Shown here piece after piece: positions 34,650-46,320 of a DNA stretch of 64,000 bases. The number at the start of each line of letters is the position of its first letter. Position 1 is the first letter of the stretch. The notes beneath the pieces were generated by a model. It was not told the DNA's origin and made no database searches. It worked only from the letters and a program-made list of their open reading frames with translations. The DNA is from Zygnema cylindricum (taxonomy: Eukaryota; Streptophyta; Zygnematophyceae; Zygnematales; Zygnemataceae): positions 619,186 through 683,185 of the forward strand of contig JBBHKE010000893.1 of the NCBI GenBank assembly GCA_037447655.1. Reading direction: 5' to 3'. A program made the translations under genes and the position numbers.

Positions 34650-34866
34650 GCATATCCAATGAAGCTTATTTAGAGGGTGCCGACTCTAAGTTGACAAAAA
34701 CCCAAATGACTAACACCTTGACAGTCAGAACCCCAATATAGATTCCCCCTCTTGTGAAATAAGACTTTCTGTGTGCTCTGTTCCCCCACAAAATGCAGAG
34801 TCAGAATATGAGTATTTGGACACATTACCCCACTTTGACTCTCCCTTAGAAATGCAGCTCGTTGGA
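34650..34866 (-). repeat. Inverted-repeat arm (partner 32,916-33,120)
   Basis: Reverse-complement copy of the leader fragment next to LTR A. It sits directly beside the left LTR of Copia element 1. Confidence 0.75.
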
Positions 34867-34869
34867 AAA

Positions 34870-35860
34870 GGGTATTTTATAACCTATCTCTTTAGTCAAT
34901 CTTTGGTCATTCTACACTTCTCATACTTGTCGTAGTCACTCAGAACTAGCAAGCACCCATGGCTACCTCAACTAGATGAGAAGACAGGCAGAAGACACAA
35001 CTCCTGCAAAAGATAGGTTGCACGACCAAGATTTGATCTTGTGACCTCCTAGATGACAGCCGTACGGAATAGCCGTCCATCTTATCCAATAGGTCTTGAT
35101 GACCTGATGTACATGTTGTATTTGATAAATAATTAAAGAATGACACGGCGACACATTTCATTTAGCGACTTACCTAACGAAATTAACATAGAAGTGTACT
35201 ATACTGCACGAAATATTGTAACGCACGAAATGAACAAAACGACATCTCGTTTCAACGGACAAAATCAAAATTCGTTCGCGATCGATGGCTAACAGAGGAG
35301 TCAAAATTCCGGAGTGACGTATAATTTCAAACAATCAGCACTGAATGATGACCGTAGAATTTCAACGGTCAACAAAGATTATTCGGTGCGCCATCACGAT
35401 GGAATAGCCAGCATTGATCGCCGAATAAGAATAGACGGCACGCGTGAGTGCTGGCCTTGCGGAAAGACTTTTTGGCAACATTTAGCCAAAGTGGAGGAAA
35501 ACTGACACGTGGCACCATCCTATAGGATGTCAGAGAAAAAAGGGACAAAAATTGACGACGACTTATTCACCACGTGGCAAATCGAGAGTGGTGCCGCACA
35601 ATCCGCACATAAAGTACGGCGGCTACCCTACATTTTATATACATTATGTAGTGTATGACAATTGAACAGGTCTAGAGGGGCTATGAGAAAGTTCTTAAAA
35701 CTTAGAATTTTTTGAAAGCTCTCTCTCTTAGAGGCCATTTGTATAAATTCGTTGTTTTTGAACCACCATAATTTAATGTTTAGGTGCGCAATTTCAATGA
35801 TTATTTTTTCTGCGGACTCAGGGGAGTCCATACTACACAATGGTGTAGTCGGTCATAGTT
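34870..35860 (+). mobile_element. Left LTR of Copia element 1 (diverged)
   Basis: It carries TACTTGTCGTAGTCACTCAG, CCATGGCTACCTC, a TATAAATT box near 35,740 and GGGGAGTCCATACTACACAA near 35,820. It is the most diverged LTR in the chain, and both ends are approximate. Confidence 0.65.
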
Positions 35861-36036
35861 TTTCCTTCCTAGGGCGGCACTTATTCATTGCCAAATTCAA
35901 AAGTGCAAATACTATCCTAGAGGCTTCATATAAGCTGGACATTTTGTGTACCAATGGAAGTCAGAGAATTACAAGTAATGGGCCCACCCTCTAAGGTACC
36001 CGTTATCAAAAGAACACGGTTCATATACAGGAATCT

Positions 36037-39000
36037 ATGATGAGGGGTGCATTGTTTAAGAAACGGCTATGGGGCATTGTGAGTGGTCGTGTGCATCTAC
36101 CAATTGCAAAATTGGGAGTTCCACCAGGTTTTGGAGGATCTCGATTCACAAGAGGATCTCTTAAGGCAGAGGTGGTACAAGATGTTAGAGAAAGCATCGT
36201 GTCGAAACAGGGAGGGAGAAGGGTAAAGAGAAACTCATACCAATCGCTACTGAATCAGTTCTAGTAGCAGATGTTCAGAAAACCAAGGCAAATAATACTC
36301 ACGACACATCATCTTCATGTGGACAGGGCGGACTAGTTGTGGGACCCTCTTGTCAACATTTACAAGAGTGGTATGATCCAACAACAGAAGATGGCTGATC
36401 AGAAGGTACAGGTATGTGTGTGTACAAAGGGGGAAAGATGTTAGAATTTTGTAATAACTTGGCTTGGTTATTTATGAAGTTGGAAAGTGCAAGGAAATGG
36501 GAGACCGACAAAGAGAAGGTGAATACTTTGTTGATGAAACTCCTAGATGACTATGAAAACATTGTTAATAGGGTTTCGGATTTGCTAGATCATCGATGGA
36601 TTTGGAACTTTGTTGTGGGGATAATTTTGGTTCGGGAAAACACAACAGAGATTCAAAGAGGAGGAAAGAGTGTTCAAGCATTGGGCAAAATCCAACTTGG
36701 GGATAAATATTCCAAAACCTTTTGGAAACTTTGGTGGAGGAGGAAGAGGAAACCAATCGGACGGATCTGGATCGAGGCCTCGAAAGGGCTCTGTCACTTT
36801 TGTAAGAAGCCGGGACATTACCTGGCGGAGTGTACTAAATTGACAGAGCTGAGATTGAACAAGGAAATGATCGGAAAAGCAGCCGCAAGAAAGAAGAAGG
36901 CATTTGTGGCAACACAAGTCATGGGAGAGGATTTCGATGAGGACGATGGAGAACTCGTCCTCAACGAGGAGTTGAAGGTGAAAGGTGAGCCGGAGATTCC
37001 AAGGAGGTAAAAGTGTACTTTCGGTGGGGTAAAAAAAGCTGTTAAAGAATGATGGATTATTGATTCATGAGCCTCTATGCATATTTGTAGAGAAAAACCA
37101 TTGTTTACTAAAATGAGAAAAATCCCTACTGTAGAGACAGAGTATGGGGAGGGAGAATAGTAACCACTAATTTAGTGGGATCTGTGGATGTGAGAGTCTT
37201 AGTCGATGGAAAGACATCCCTAGTCACTTTTTCTGATGTTTTTTTATTAAATAGTTGAACAAGAATCTTATCTCTACGTCGGTGTTAAATAATAAATAAT
37301 TTGAGACTAGTACTACAAAATGAGTCTTTGTTGCTAGCTATGAGAATGAAGTGTACTTCACAGCTAAAAAGGGTAGCCAAAGAATGTTTAGGTTGAATTT
37401 GAGTAATGCGAAGTCAGGAGTTTACTATGCTGGTGTAAGTGATTTGATGATGTGGCATAAAAGATTAGGATATATGCATCTAGACAGATTGAAAGAAATG
37501 AAGCAAATAGATGTAGTTGAGGGAATACATTTTGGGGACAATGAAACTTTGGATGATTGTAGCGGATGTGCTCAAAGTAAGTCCCACAGATTGCCTTTTC
37601 CAAAAAACGCAACATATAAGGTGAAAAGGTCTTAAATCTAGTTCATACTGACATATGGGGACTGGACCGGCTAAATTGCCATCAGTTGGAGGAAAAAATA
37701 TTTTTGCTTACAATCACTGATGATTGGTCTACATACTCTAGAGTATATTTCTTGAAAAACAAAAATCTGAGGCTTCGGCTTATTTTAAGTAATATAAATC
37801 ATGGATTGAAAAGCTTCATAATACACCTATAAAGAGAGTGAGGAGTGAAAATGGGGGAGGAATACACTTCTAATGAGTATGATAATTTCTTAATAGAGGA
37901 AAGGGTTCAACACCAAAAGACTTTTTCAAAGAACCAAGACTAAAATGGTGTAGCCAAGAGACTAAATTGGACATTAAGTGATAGTGCCCGTAGTATGTTG
38001 TGGCATAAAAAGATAATAAAAAGTTTTTGGGCAGAAGCTATGAATTGTGCTAACTATCTCAAAAATATAGTCCTTACCTTGGCGGTAAAAACACAAACAC
38101 CTTATGAAAGATAGACTGGGAGAAAACATAATGATTCACACTTAAAGGTGTTGGGAAGTTAAGTGTTTGGTATAAACACAGAAAAATCTGATTGGAAGTT
38201 AGATGCAAGGGGGAAGCAGCGATACTTAGTTGGGTATGATGAAAATGTAAAGGGATATAGAGTTTATGATCTCAGAAGAGAAGACATCATTCTAGTAAAA
38301 CATTTGGTATTCATGGATGAAGGAAAGTCCGTAAATCCCTTTAAATACACTAACCTGGTTAAAATTAGATTTGAATCCGAAAATGAGTTAGATTCAGATT
38401 CTTCTAACCAAACTCCGGTTGAGCCTGACCTTGCAGAGGAAGAGAAAAATCTGATCGAGAGTGACCCTCTCTTAGAGTCACAACTTTCAATTCAAACCAA
38501 CGAAGAAAACGAGGAAAGACCAGAAATGGATGATGAACGTCTGGAGATGGACTCCACAGATTGGGGAGAAGATGAAGTCGTTCAGAGAAATCCGAGATTA
38601 CCCTCCATTCCAACATGGGAGTTTGAAGGAGGAAGGAGAAACAGCAAGAGACTTTAACAGAGACAAGTGAAAAACAAGGTTACTAAGCTGTCACACTTGA
38701 GCGAACCCTAGACTAACTCAAATGCAATTAATCGTCCAGAACGAAGGAGAGGGATGACAACCATTAATGATGAGATGGCTTCCTAATGGAAGCAAACACA
38801 TGGGAGCTGGTGGGTTGTCCTCCAAACAGAAAGTTGATAGGATGCAAGTGGGAATTAAAGTTGAAACTCAATCCGGATAACACTAGCGAGCGATACAAGG
38901 CCAGATTGGTGGCAAACGGGTTCACACAGAAGCACGGAATCGATTATGGGGAGACCTTCGCTCTGTTATTAGATTTCCCTCCGTCTGGATTCTACTTAGT

Positions 39001-39660
39001 CTAAAGGGAGCTGAAGACATCAAAGTGTACTAGATAGACATCAAAATCACTTTCTTAAGCGGAGAATTAGAAGAAGAGATCTTCATACGACACCTGGAAG
39101 GATTTGTGGAGAAACGAGAACAAAGTAAGGTGTGGTGATTGATAAAGTGTCTTTATGGACAAAAGCAAGCTCCAAGCCAATGGAACAAGAATTTAGACAA
39201 GTTTTTAATGAGTTTGGGATATATCGGAATCAGTTCAAATCATTCCATCTATCTATTTGAGGACGAGGAAGGTATACTTTTTATTGCCACCTATGTTGAT
39301 AATTTGTTTGTTTTGAGTAAATCAATGGAGAAAATTAATAGATTGAAAAAGGATCTAAAGAGTAGATTTGAAATGAAATACTTGGGGAAGGCAAGTATAT
39401 TTTGGGAATTCACATGCAGAGGAATACAGAGAAAAAAAAACAAAAAGACTAACTCAAAAGGAAGCGATATGAAATATGCTTGAAAATTTGAAATGGATAA
39501 AACAAATAGTTGTACGACTTTAATGGATTTAAAGAAGGGAAATGGGGGGAGCTCAGAAGAGGGAGTCTTGATCTTGGATAATGAGTTAGGTTCTGAGGAA
39601 AGCAAGTTTATGCAAACTATTATGTATAGACACGTTGTCAGTAGTTTGATATATTTTACG
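36037..39660 (+). pseudogene. Copia element 1 gag-pol remnant
   Basis: Defective Ty1/Copia polyprotein. Gag starts MMRGALFKKRLWGIVSG (36,037), stops at 36,264 and resumes at 36,414-37,010 with an intact zinc knuckle CHFCKKPGHYLAEC (about 36,792-36,833). Protease remnants lie at 37,050-37,300. The integrase N-terminal zinc region (WHKRLGYMHLDRLKEM, CSGCAQSK) is at 37,351-37,635, and the integrase core to 38,160 has several frameshifts. The linker (RYLVGYDENVKGYRVYDL) is at 38,163-38,657 and reverse transcriptase at 38,786-39,483. The catalytic box reads YVDN (39,292-39,303) instead of YVDD. RNase H is missing: pol runs straight into the next LTR at 39,666. Confidence 0.85.
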
Positions 39661-39665
39661 AACTC

Positions 39666-40640
39666 TGTAGAAATTAATGGTTCTTTTTAGTATTTTTTAG
39701 GTCTAAAATTGATTGCAAAAAAGAAGCCGAGGCACTCTGCTTGAAACTCCTCTCTTCACCTCCCACACTTGTCGCAGTCACTAAAGGTTGAAGAGGGAGA
39801 TAGAGCCATGGCTGCCTGTGCTATCCAGAGAGAGACAAGCAGATGTTTTAGTAGATTTACTAAAAAGGTAGTTGGCAGACCCAAGATTTGATCCTGGTAC
39901 TTATCGTCTATCAAGGTAACCGGTAACAGCTATCTTTAACCTACAAGTCTAGGATTGGTGTTGAGATATATAGGGTTTGACATATATATAAATTGTGAAG
40001 CGTGAACTAATTCATTTAACTGAAACTATAGACATCGCGCATGGATACAATTTTGTAAAGTACGGAATACGGTACGGTTCCTCAACGGATACCGCGCATT
40101 TTGTTTCGACAACGAAACAAATATTGCTTAACGATTTATGACGGCTACGATGAAAACTCGGTTTTAGTTCGACGACCGCGAAAATGCCGAGATTGCGGAA
40201 TAAGATTTTGGCGGTTCTCGGTCATGGCCACATCGACTAACACATGGCACGACAAAATTGGATTACGTCATCTCCGGGGATTACAAGAACAAATCCGTAT
40301 ATGACATGTGTCGACTAGTTGGCCATGTCGTACAATGGTCATGCAAAAAGTACATCGACACCTGTACCTTTCTGTAAGACATAGTATTTTGATTGGTTTT
40401 GTACTTCAATAGATAGATTTTAAGAGAGAGATAGGACTTAGGAAAATTTGGTAGATAGGACCCTCTCTCCTAGAAAACTTATGTAGAAAAGGTCAACTTT
40501 GACCCTCTATAACTTACTACTCAGGGGAGCAAATTCAGAGATTATTTTGCTATACACTCAAATGAGTCTTACCTTTACAACTATAAAAGTGGTCAAAGTT
40601 TTTGTAAGCTAAGGTGGCAATTATTCTCCTGAAACACAAA
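39666..40640 (+). mobile_element. Copia LTR shared by elements 1 and 2
   Basis: It starts TGTAGAAATTAATGG, the same start as the other LTRs. It contains the 'CACACTTGTCGCAGTCACTAA' and CCATGGCTGCCTG blocks, the AACGAAACAAATATTGC block and the motif CTCAGGGGAGCAAATTCAGA near the end. It directly abuts truncated pol on the left and a gag leader on the right. Confidence 0.75.
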
Positions 40641-40759
40641 GAGGTCAGGGTTATCATTGAGGCTTCGTGTGAGGTGCCTACTATGAGGACGTATGGAGGT
40701 CTCAGAGTTGCAGGTTATGGGCCCACCCTCTAGGGAGCCCATCTTTAATGGAACTAGCT

Positions 40760-41366
40760 TCATATACTTAGAGAGTAAAATGACATAAGCTCTATGTGAG
40801 AAAAAATTTTATGGAATAGTGAGTGGACGGGTGAGGCGTCCATCTAGTCTTGGCATCCCTCCACGGTTTTCAGGAAGCAGATTCACCAGAGATGCAGATC
40901 CATCTCCCATGGAGTAGACAAAAGAAGAGGAGGTGGTGGACAAAGGAAAGGAGAAAAAGACGATCACACCAATAACAAGCGGTTCAGCCTTCATGTCACC
41001 TATTCCGTGGAACGAGGAGAATGATATTGATACCTGAGACTAAAACAATATGGCAGCAAAGCACTTCATCCTCCGCCATCTTACTCAAGGGCTTGCATCT
41101 CCTCATTAGCAGGTAGAGAGGGCATCTGATCTTTTGGTGGCTCTCATAGAGATGTACCAAAGTGGTACGATTCAGCAGTTGTAGTTGGATGATGAGAAAA
41201 TTAACGCATAGGTATACAATAGGGGGAAGATGTTAGATTTTTTTAATGAGCTCGCAACACTTTTCATGGAGCTAGGGAGTGTTGGACAAGTTGAAACTAA
41301 AATGATGAAGGTTAACTCCATGCTCATGAGGTTACCAGATGAGTTCGACAACATATTCAACAGTGT
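40760..41366 (+). pseudogene. Copia element 2 gag remnant
   Basis: The sequence parallels the gag of elements 3 and 4: 'GEKKFYGIVSGRVRRPS', then the AAKHFIL-LTQGL block, then a KGGKMLDF...LMELESA-type stretch ending at NIFNSVQ. Several stops and frame changes are present. It is cut off at 41,366, where the R1 repeat begins. The zinc knuckle, protease and first part of integrase are lost relative to element 3. Confidence 0.7.
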
Positions 41367-42550
41367 GCAATGTTGTTCATAGCCCTTTTCAGCCATGAAT
41401 GTACCCTCGGAAGCACCACAGACTACCCCAAAACAGCCTCCTTTGATTCCACTCAGAATTTTACAGAATAACCAAACCAAGCTGAAACTACTCAACCAAA
41501 TATTTCCTAGGCCACTAAGTATTCCCACCAATTTTCATATAACAATACCAAACCGAATAATCACAACACTCAGTCAAAGTTGTAGAAAAACAACCTGCCA
41601 TAACTTTGATAAATCTGACCAACTTCACAATGAAGCCCCAAGTAAACCAGAAGCACAATGGGTCTGTAAAATTGCCAAAATATTACCAATACAAGGAGGA
41701 ACACACATGAAAAATTTCAGATAATTCTGCCAATAAATCTGAGAGAAATCCTCAGTTGAAATTCCCAAAAAGGAGCAGAAAACAGTTTCTGTCCAAAAAG
41801 TTCCTAAGTCCAAAAAATGACTAAGTCCTACAAATATACACTACAGCTTATACTAACTGTACGGAGGCATACCAGCGGTACGTAATCAATCAACTACCTC
41901 AATTAATGTGAGTGTACATGAGATCTACACTAATGATTAATACACAGGACAAAACATTGCTAAATATTTACGTCTTACGAATTCCGTCAAAAGAATCTGG
42001 ACCGTCCAAAATAAATATCATGTGATGGACGCGATTTAGCATCCCTCACCAAATTGACGGCGCCGCCGTCCGTAGCTCTTCTTCGGCACCCTTGATGTCG
42101 TGAAGCATACTCACCAAAATACACTTGGCGAAATGACATCACTCCATCCAAATTAGTCCGTACCGCCGGCGTACTTCTCCAAAAACATTCCAGATCGGAT
42201 CGCTTTGCGATCCGCTGTACATTTACAAATTCCGTACCTTTCCTTACGTTTTGTTCGCGCCACTGAAATAATAACGTACATCCCAAAACAATTAGTACCA
42301 TTACTCCCCCAATTCCCAAATCCATTCGAACCTCCACAGTAAATCAAGATAGCATTAGAGTAGCGTACTGTACCCACGAAATATTGTGTACGCACGAAAC
42401 GACACGCACGCACCAAACTAACTTTTCAAACTAACACTCCCCGAAAATTTAGTTTTGTGGATCCGTAACAAAATATACCGCGTTTGAAATATAGTTGTAC
42501 CTTTCCGTACCTTCAAATTTCCTCACTTTTTCCCTTTTGTTCAAACATCA
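41367..42550 (-). mobile_element. R1 repeat copy A, inserted in Copia element 2
   Basis: It starts TGTTGTTCATAGCCCTTTTC, and for about 700 bp it is the reverse complement of the repeat ending at 63,684. The terminal TG and the lack of coding capacity suggest an LTR-like sequence. The right part is diverged and its end is approximate. Positions 42,194-42,212 form a perfect CGGATCGC-TTT-GCGATCCG hairpin. Element 2 resumes about 850 bp further along its map after this repeat, so a deletion accompanies it. Confidence 0.65.
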
Positions 42551-42588
42551 CCACCGCTTCCGCTGACGTTACCACTCCCTCAGCTGGT

Positions 42589-45327
42589 GGTGTTCCAAGC
42601 TTGATGATCTAGCATAAGCGATTGGGACATGTGCATTTTGATAGATTGAGGGAAATGAAGAAGCTGGGTGTAGTAGAGGGCATTCAATTTGGGGATAATG
42701 AGATGATGGGTGACTATAGTGGTTGTGCCCAAGGTAAGGCTCACAGACTTCCCTTTCCCAAAACAGCCACATATAGAGGTGAGAAAGTTTTTGATCTGGT
42801 CAACACAGATATTTGGGGACGAGCAAGGGTGCCTTCGGTTGGGGGAAAGAGGTATATGTTGACAATTACCGATGTTTGGTTCAGATATTCCAGAGTCTAC
42901 TTCCTGAAAACAAAGTCTGAAACACCAAAATACTTTAAAGAATACAAAGTCTGGAGTGAGAAGTTGCACGGAACTCCCATTAAGAGAATAATGAGTGATA
43001 ATGGGGGAGAGTACACCTCTAACCAGTTTGAGGATTATTTGAGAGATGAGGGAGTTCAGCATCAAAAAATTGTACGGAAAAATCTAGAACAAAAATTGGA
43101 TAGCTGAGAGGTTAAACCGGACTTTGAGAGATAGTGTGTGTTGCATGTTGGCAGATAAGAAAATAGTAAGAAGATTTTGGGCAGAGGCCATGAAATGTGC
43201 TAACTACATTAAAAATAGAGTCCTCACCACAACTGCCAAAGGAATGACCCCTTATGAGAGATGGGTTGGAAAGAAACCGAATGTTTCCCACTTGAAAGTA
43301 TTCGGTAGTCAAGTTTACAGTCTTGACACAAATAAGAAAAACTGGAAACTAGATGCTAAAGGGAAACCGCGATATTTTGTGGGATATGATGAGGATGTTA
43401 ATAGATATAGAATCTATGACTTAGCTAAACAAGATATCATTCTCGTAAAGCATCTAGTTGTCATGGATGAATGGAAGTCTTTTGATCCCTTCAAATACAC
43501 TAAGAAAATCAGAATCAGCTTTGAGTCCAAGAGTGAGGAGGCCTTAGATCTTCCCAAAAGGGACACTAGTGAAAACATGATTGCAGATCCAGGGGAGATA
43601 AAAGATGAGGGAGATATACCAGAATCTCCTCATATTCCTACACCCTTTGAGGAGAGAGAGGAAGAAGAGTCAGAACCGGTTCCCATGGATAGGGGAGCTG
43701 ATGAGATTGTTCGGAGGAATCCAAGACTTCCCTCCATTCCAGCTTCGGACTTTGAGGGAGGACGTAGGAGAAGCAAAAGGCTTCAAGAAAATTAGGCTGC
43801 TTGCAAGGTAACAAAGCTTTCTCATCCAGATGAGCCTCAGTCATACTTGGAGGGAATGGACAGTCCGGAGAAAGAAAGGTGGGTCAGAGCCATAAATGAT
43901 GAGATGGCTTCAATCATGGAGGCAAATACTTGGGAGCTGGTGGACTGTCCACCATTTAGAAAACCCATTGGGTGTAAATGGGTATTTAAACTAAAACTAA
44001 ATCCACATAACACCATTTAGAGATTTAAGGCACGGCTGGTGCCAAAAGGGTTCACTCCAAAAAGAGGGGATAGATTATGAGGAGATCTTTGCTCCGGTAG
44101 TTCGATTCCCATCTGTAAGGATTCTCCTTAGTCTAGCTGCAGCGGAAGACATGGAAATTCACCAGATGGATATCAAAACCGCCTTCCTCAACGGTGAAGC
44201 AGGCCCCCAGACAATGGAATAACAAACTAGATGAGTTTCTTACCAGTCTAGGGTATATTCGGATCAGTTCTAACCATTCTATTTAAATGTTTGAGGATGA
44301 GAATGCTGTAATTTTTATGGCAATTTATGTGGATGATTTGCAGGTATTGAGTAAGTCTATGGAGAAGATAAATAGGTTAAAGAAAGATCTGGGAAGTAGA
44401 TTTGACATGAAGGATTTAGAGGAGGCAAAATTTATTCTGGGAATTCAAATGGAAAGAAATAGGGAGAATAGGATCATCAGACTAACACAAAAAAAAAGCT
44501 ATAGGAAATATGCTGGAGAAATTCCAGATGGAGAATGTAAAAAGTTGTACCACTCCCATGGACTTGAACAAAGTAAGTGATGGAAGTGTAGAAGGAGGAG
44601 TGATAATGTTAGATGATCAGATGAGTCATGAAGAGAGGCAGTTTATGAAGTCTATTCCCTACAGACAAGTTGTAGGAATTTTGATTTACTTTATCAATTG
44701 TACTAGGCCTGACATAGCTGCAGCAGTTGGAGTCCTCAATAGGAGTCTTAATGATCCTAGAAAGAGATACTGGGAGGCAGCCAAGAGAGTAATGAGATAC
44801 CTGGTGGGAACTAGGGATCTATGGTTGCATTTGGGAGGGGAGCACACTGACATCACTACTTGGAGTGATGCCAGTTATGGTGATGCACCTATGAGAAGAT
44901 GCACTTCTGGGTATGTATTGCATGTGGGGGAAGGTGCTTGTTGTTGGAGCACTTACAACAAAAGGTTGTTGCTCAGTCCACTGTGGAGGCTGAGTACATG
45001 GCCTCTTGTTCTGCTGTGAAAGAGCTGATGTGGGTGAAGTCCTTGTTGCAAGAATAAGGGTACATGAAGAAGGGAGTATATGAAGTGTTTTGTGACAAAG
45101 AGGCTGCAATTGCAATTGCAGCCAATCCAAAACACCATTTCAAAGCTAAACATATGGATATAAGATTGAGCTTTGTGAGGGAAAAAGTGGAAAATAAAAT
45201 TGTGAATTTGGTGTATAGGAGTGATGGGGAAATGGTGGCTGATATGATAACAAAGCCTGTGCCATCTCCGAAGCTAAAATATTGTAGAGAAAAATGTGGA
45301 TTAAAAGAGAAATTAAAATTAGACTAA
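42589..45327 (+). pseudogene. Copia element 2 pol remnant (integrase, RT, RNase H)
   Basis: The integrase zinc and core region is at 42,622-43,107 (TDIWG, then SDNGGEYTSNQFE, part of the D,D,E catalytic set). The C-terminal part and linker are at 43,124-43,795 (RYFVGYDEDVNRYRIYDL). Reverse transcriptase follows at 43,900-44,580 with an intact YVDD box (44,326-44,337). About 105 bp is deleted at about 44,199 compared with element 3 (NGE joined directly to a QAPRQW-like segment). RNase H is at 44,510-45,327 in two frames, with TRPDIAAAVGVLNRSL, WSDASYGDAP and HHFKAKHMDIRLSF motifs. Stops and frameshifts make it inactive. Confidence 0.85.
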
Positions 45328-45330
45328 AAA

Positions 45331-45340
45331 ATAAGGGGAG
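45331..45340 (+). promoter_or_regulatory. Polypurine tract of Copia element 2
   Basis: The purine-rich ATAAGGGGAG immediately precedes the LTR start TGTAGAAATC. This is the plus-strand primer site in LTR retrotransposon replication. The matching tract of element 3 (AAAGGGAG) lies at 50,681-50,688. Confidence 0.75.
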
Positions 45341-46250
45341 TGTAGAAATCACTAGATTTAGGGGAGGTATTTTCTAGGTCTTAAATTAAAATAAGAAGGA
45401 AAACAAAAGCAGAGGCAGCTTGCCTCCACCTTCTCTCTCTGACCCCCATACTTGTTGTAGTCACTGAAGGAGAGAGAGGGCGGTGGAGCCATGGCTGCCT
45501 TAGCTCCATAGGCAGGGCTTAAGAGTGACCTAAGTAACTCTCAACCAAAAAGGTTGAGTCCGGCAGGACTCGAACCTCTCACCGGTAGGGCAAGGCATAG
45601 CCGTCAACCCTTACCAGTCTGTCGTAGTAGTGGGTTACGATACATAGGGTTTGATAACTATTTAAACAATAGATAGACGACTAATCCGATGAACGGAATT
45701 ACAAATAGGATAGATAGAAACTAGTTGGGAAATTAAGTGCACTCGAAACAAATGTACCGAACATTTGTTTTGAACGGCTACGAATTAAAGCCGAATTAGA
45801 TCCGACGGCTCACATCATCGCCAAGATCATGGAATGACCGCTTTGGCAGTTTCCGGATGTAACATAACTTGACGACACGTGGCAATATGTCATTGGGAAG
45901 CCGGAATCTCGGGAGCGTGAGGACAAGTCCGGAAGAGACACGCGTCCACTCCATGGCCTTATCGTACACAGGTCGTACAGAAAGTACATCGGCCATGGTA
46001 CTTTTCTGTACTATACAGTCTTCTGATTGGTCCCGTACTTCAATAGATAGGGATTGTGAGAGGGTTTGGGACTTAGTGGATTGAGGAGGTAGCCGCCTCT
46101 CTCCCAACAAGCTTGTATAAATATTGGCATCTTTGCCGCTTGATAATTAATCGTCTGGTAAGGCGTTTTGAGTGATTCTTTTTGCTGTCGACTCAAGGGA
46201 GTCCAAACTGCACAGGGGTGCAGTCAAGTTATCTATTTATCTGCTAGGGT
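45341..46250 (+). mobile_element. Copia LTR shared by elements 2 and 3
   Basis: It starts TGTAGAAATCACTAGATTTA directly after the purine tract ATAAGGGGAG (45,331-45,340), the expected polypurine tract of element 2. It contains a TATAAATA box at about 46,114 and AGGGAGTCCAAACTGCACAGGGG near 46,197. Gag of element 3 follows at 46,321. Confidence 0.85.
45550..45630 (-). promoter_or_regulatory. Antisense tRNA-like A-box/B-box patch in Copia LTR
   Basis: On the minus strand the LTR reads TACGACAGACTGG (A-box-like, about 45,614-45,627), then, about 35 nt on, GGTTCGAGTCC (45,566-45,576). The latter matches the RNA polymerase III B-box consensus GGTTCGANNCC. Equivalent motifs lie at 50,994-51,004 and 53,109-53,119, and weaker GGATCAAATCC forms in the other LTRs. 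The flanking stems do not form a full cloverleaf, so this is not called a tRNA gene. Confidence 0.5.
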
Positions 46251-46320
46251 AGCAGTTGCTCTTGTTGAAAGTGGGTTAGTCAAAAACTACCTAGAGGCTT
46301 CCTCATTCTTGGTCCAAATG

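Noticed and set aside
45550-45640. tRNA gene on the minus strand of the LTR
   Set aside because: Only A-box- and B-box-like stretches are present; the T stem pairs in only three of five positions and no acceptor stem or clear anticodon arm can be drawn.
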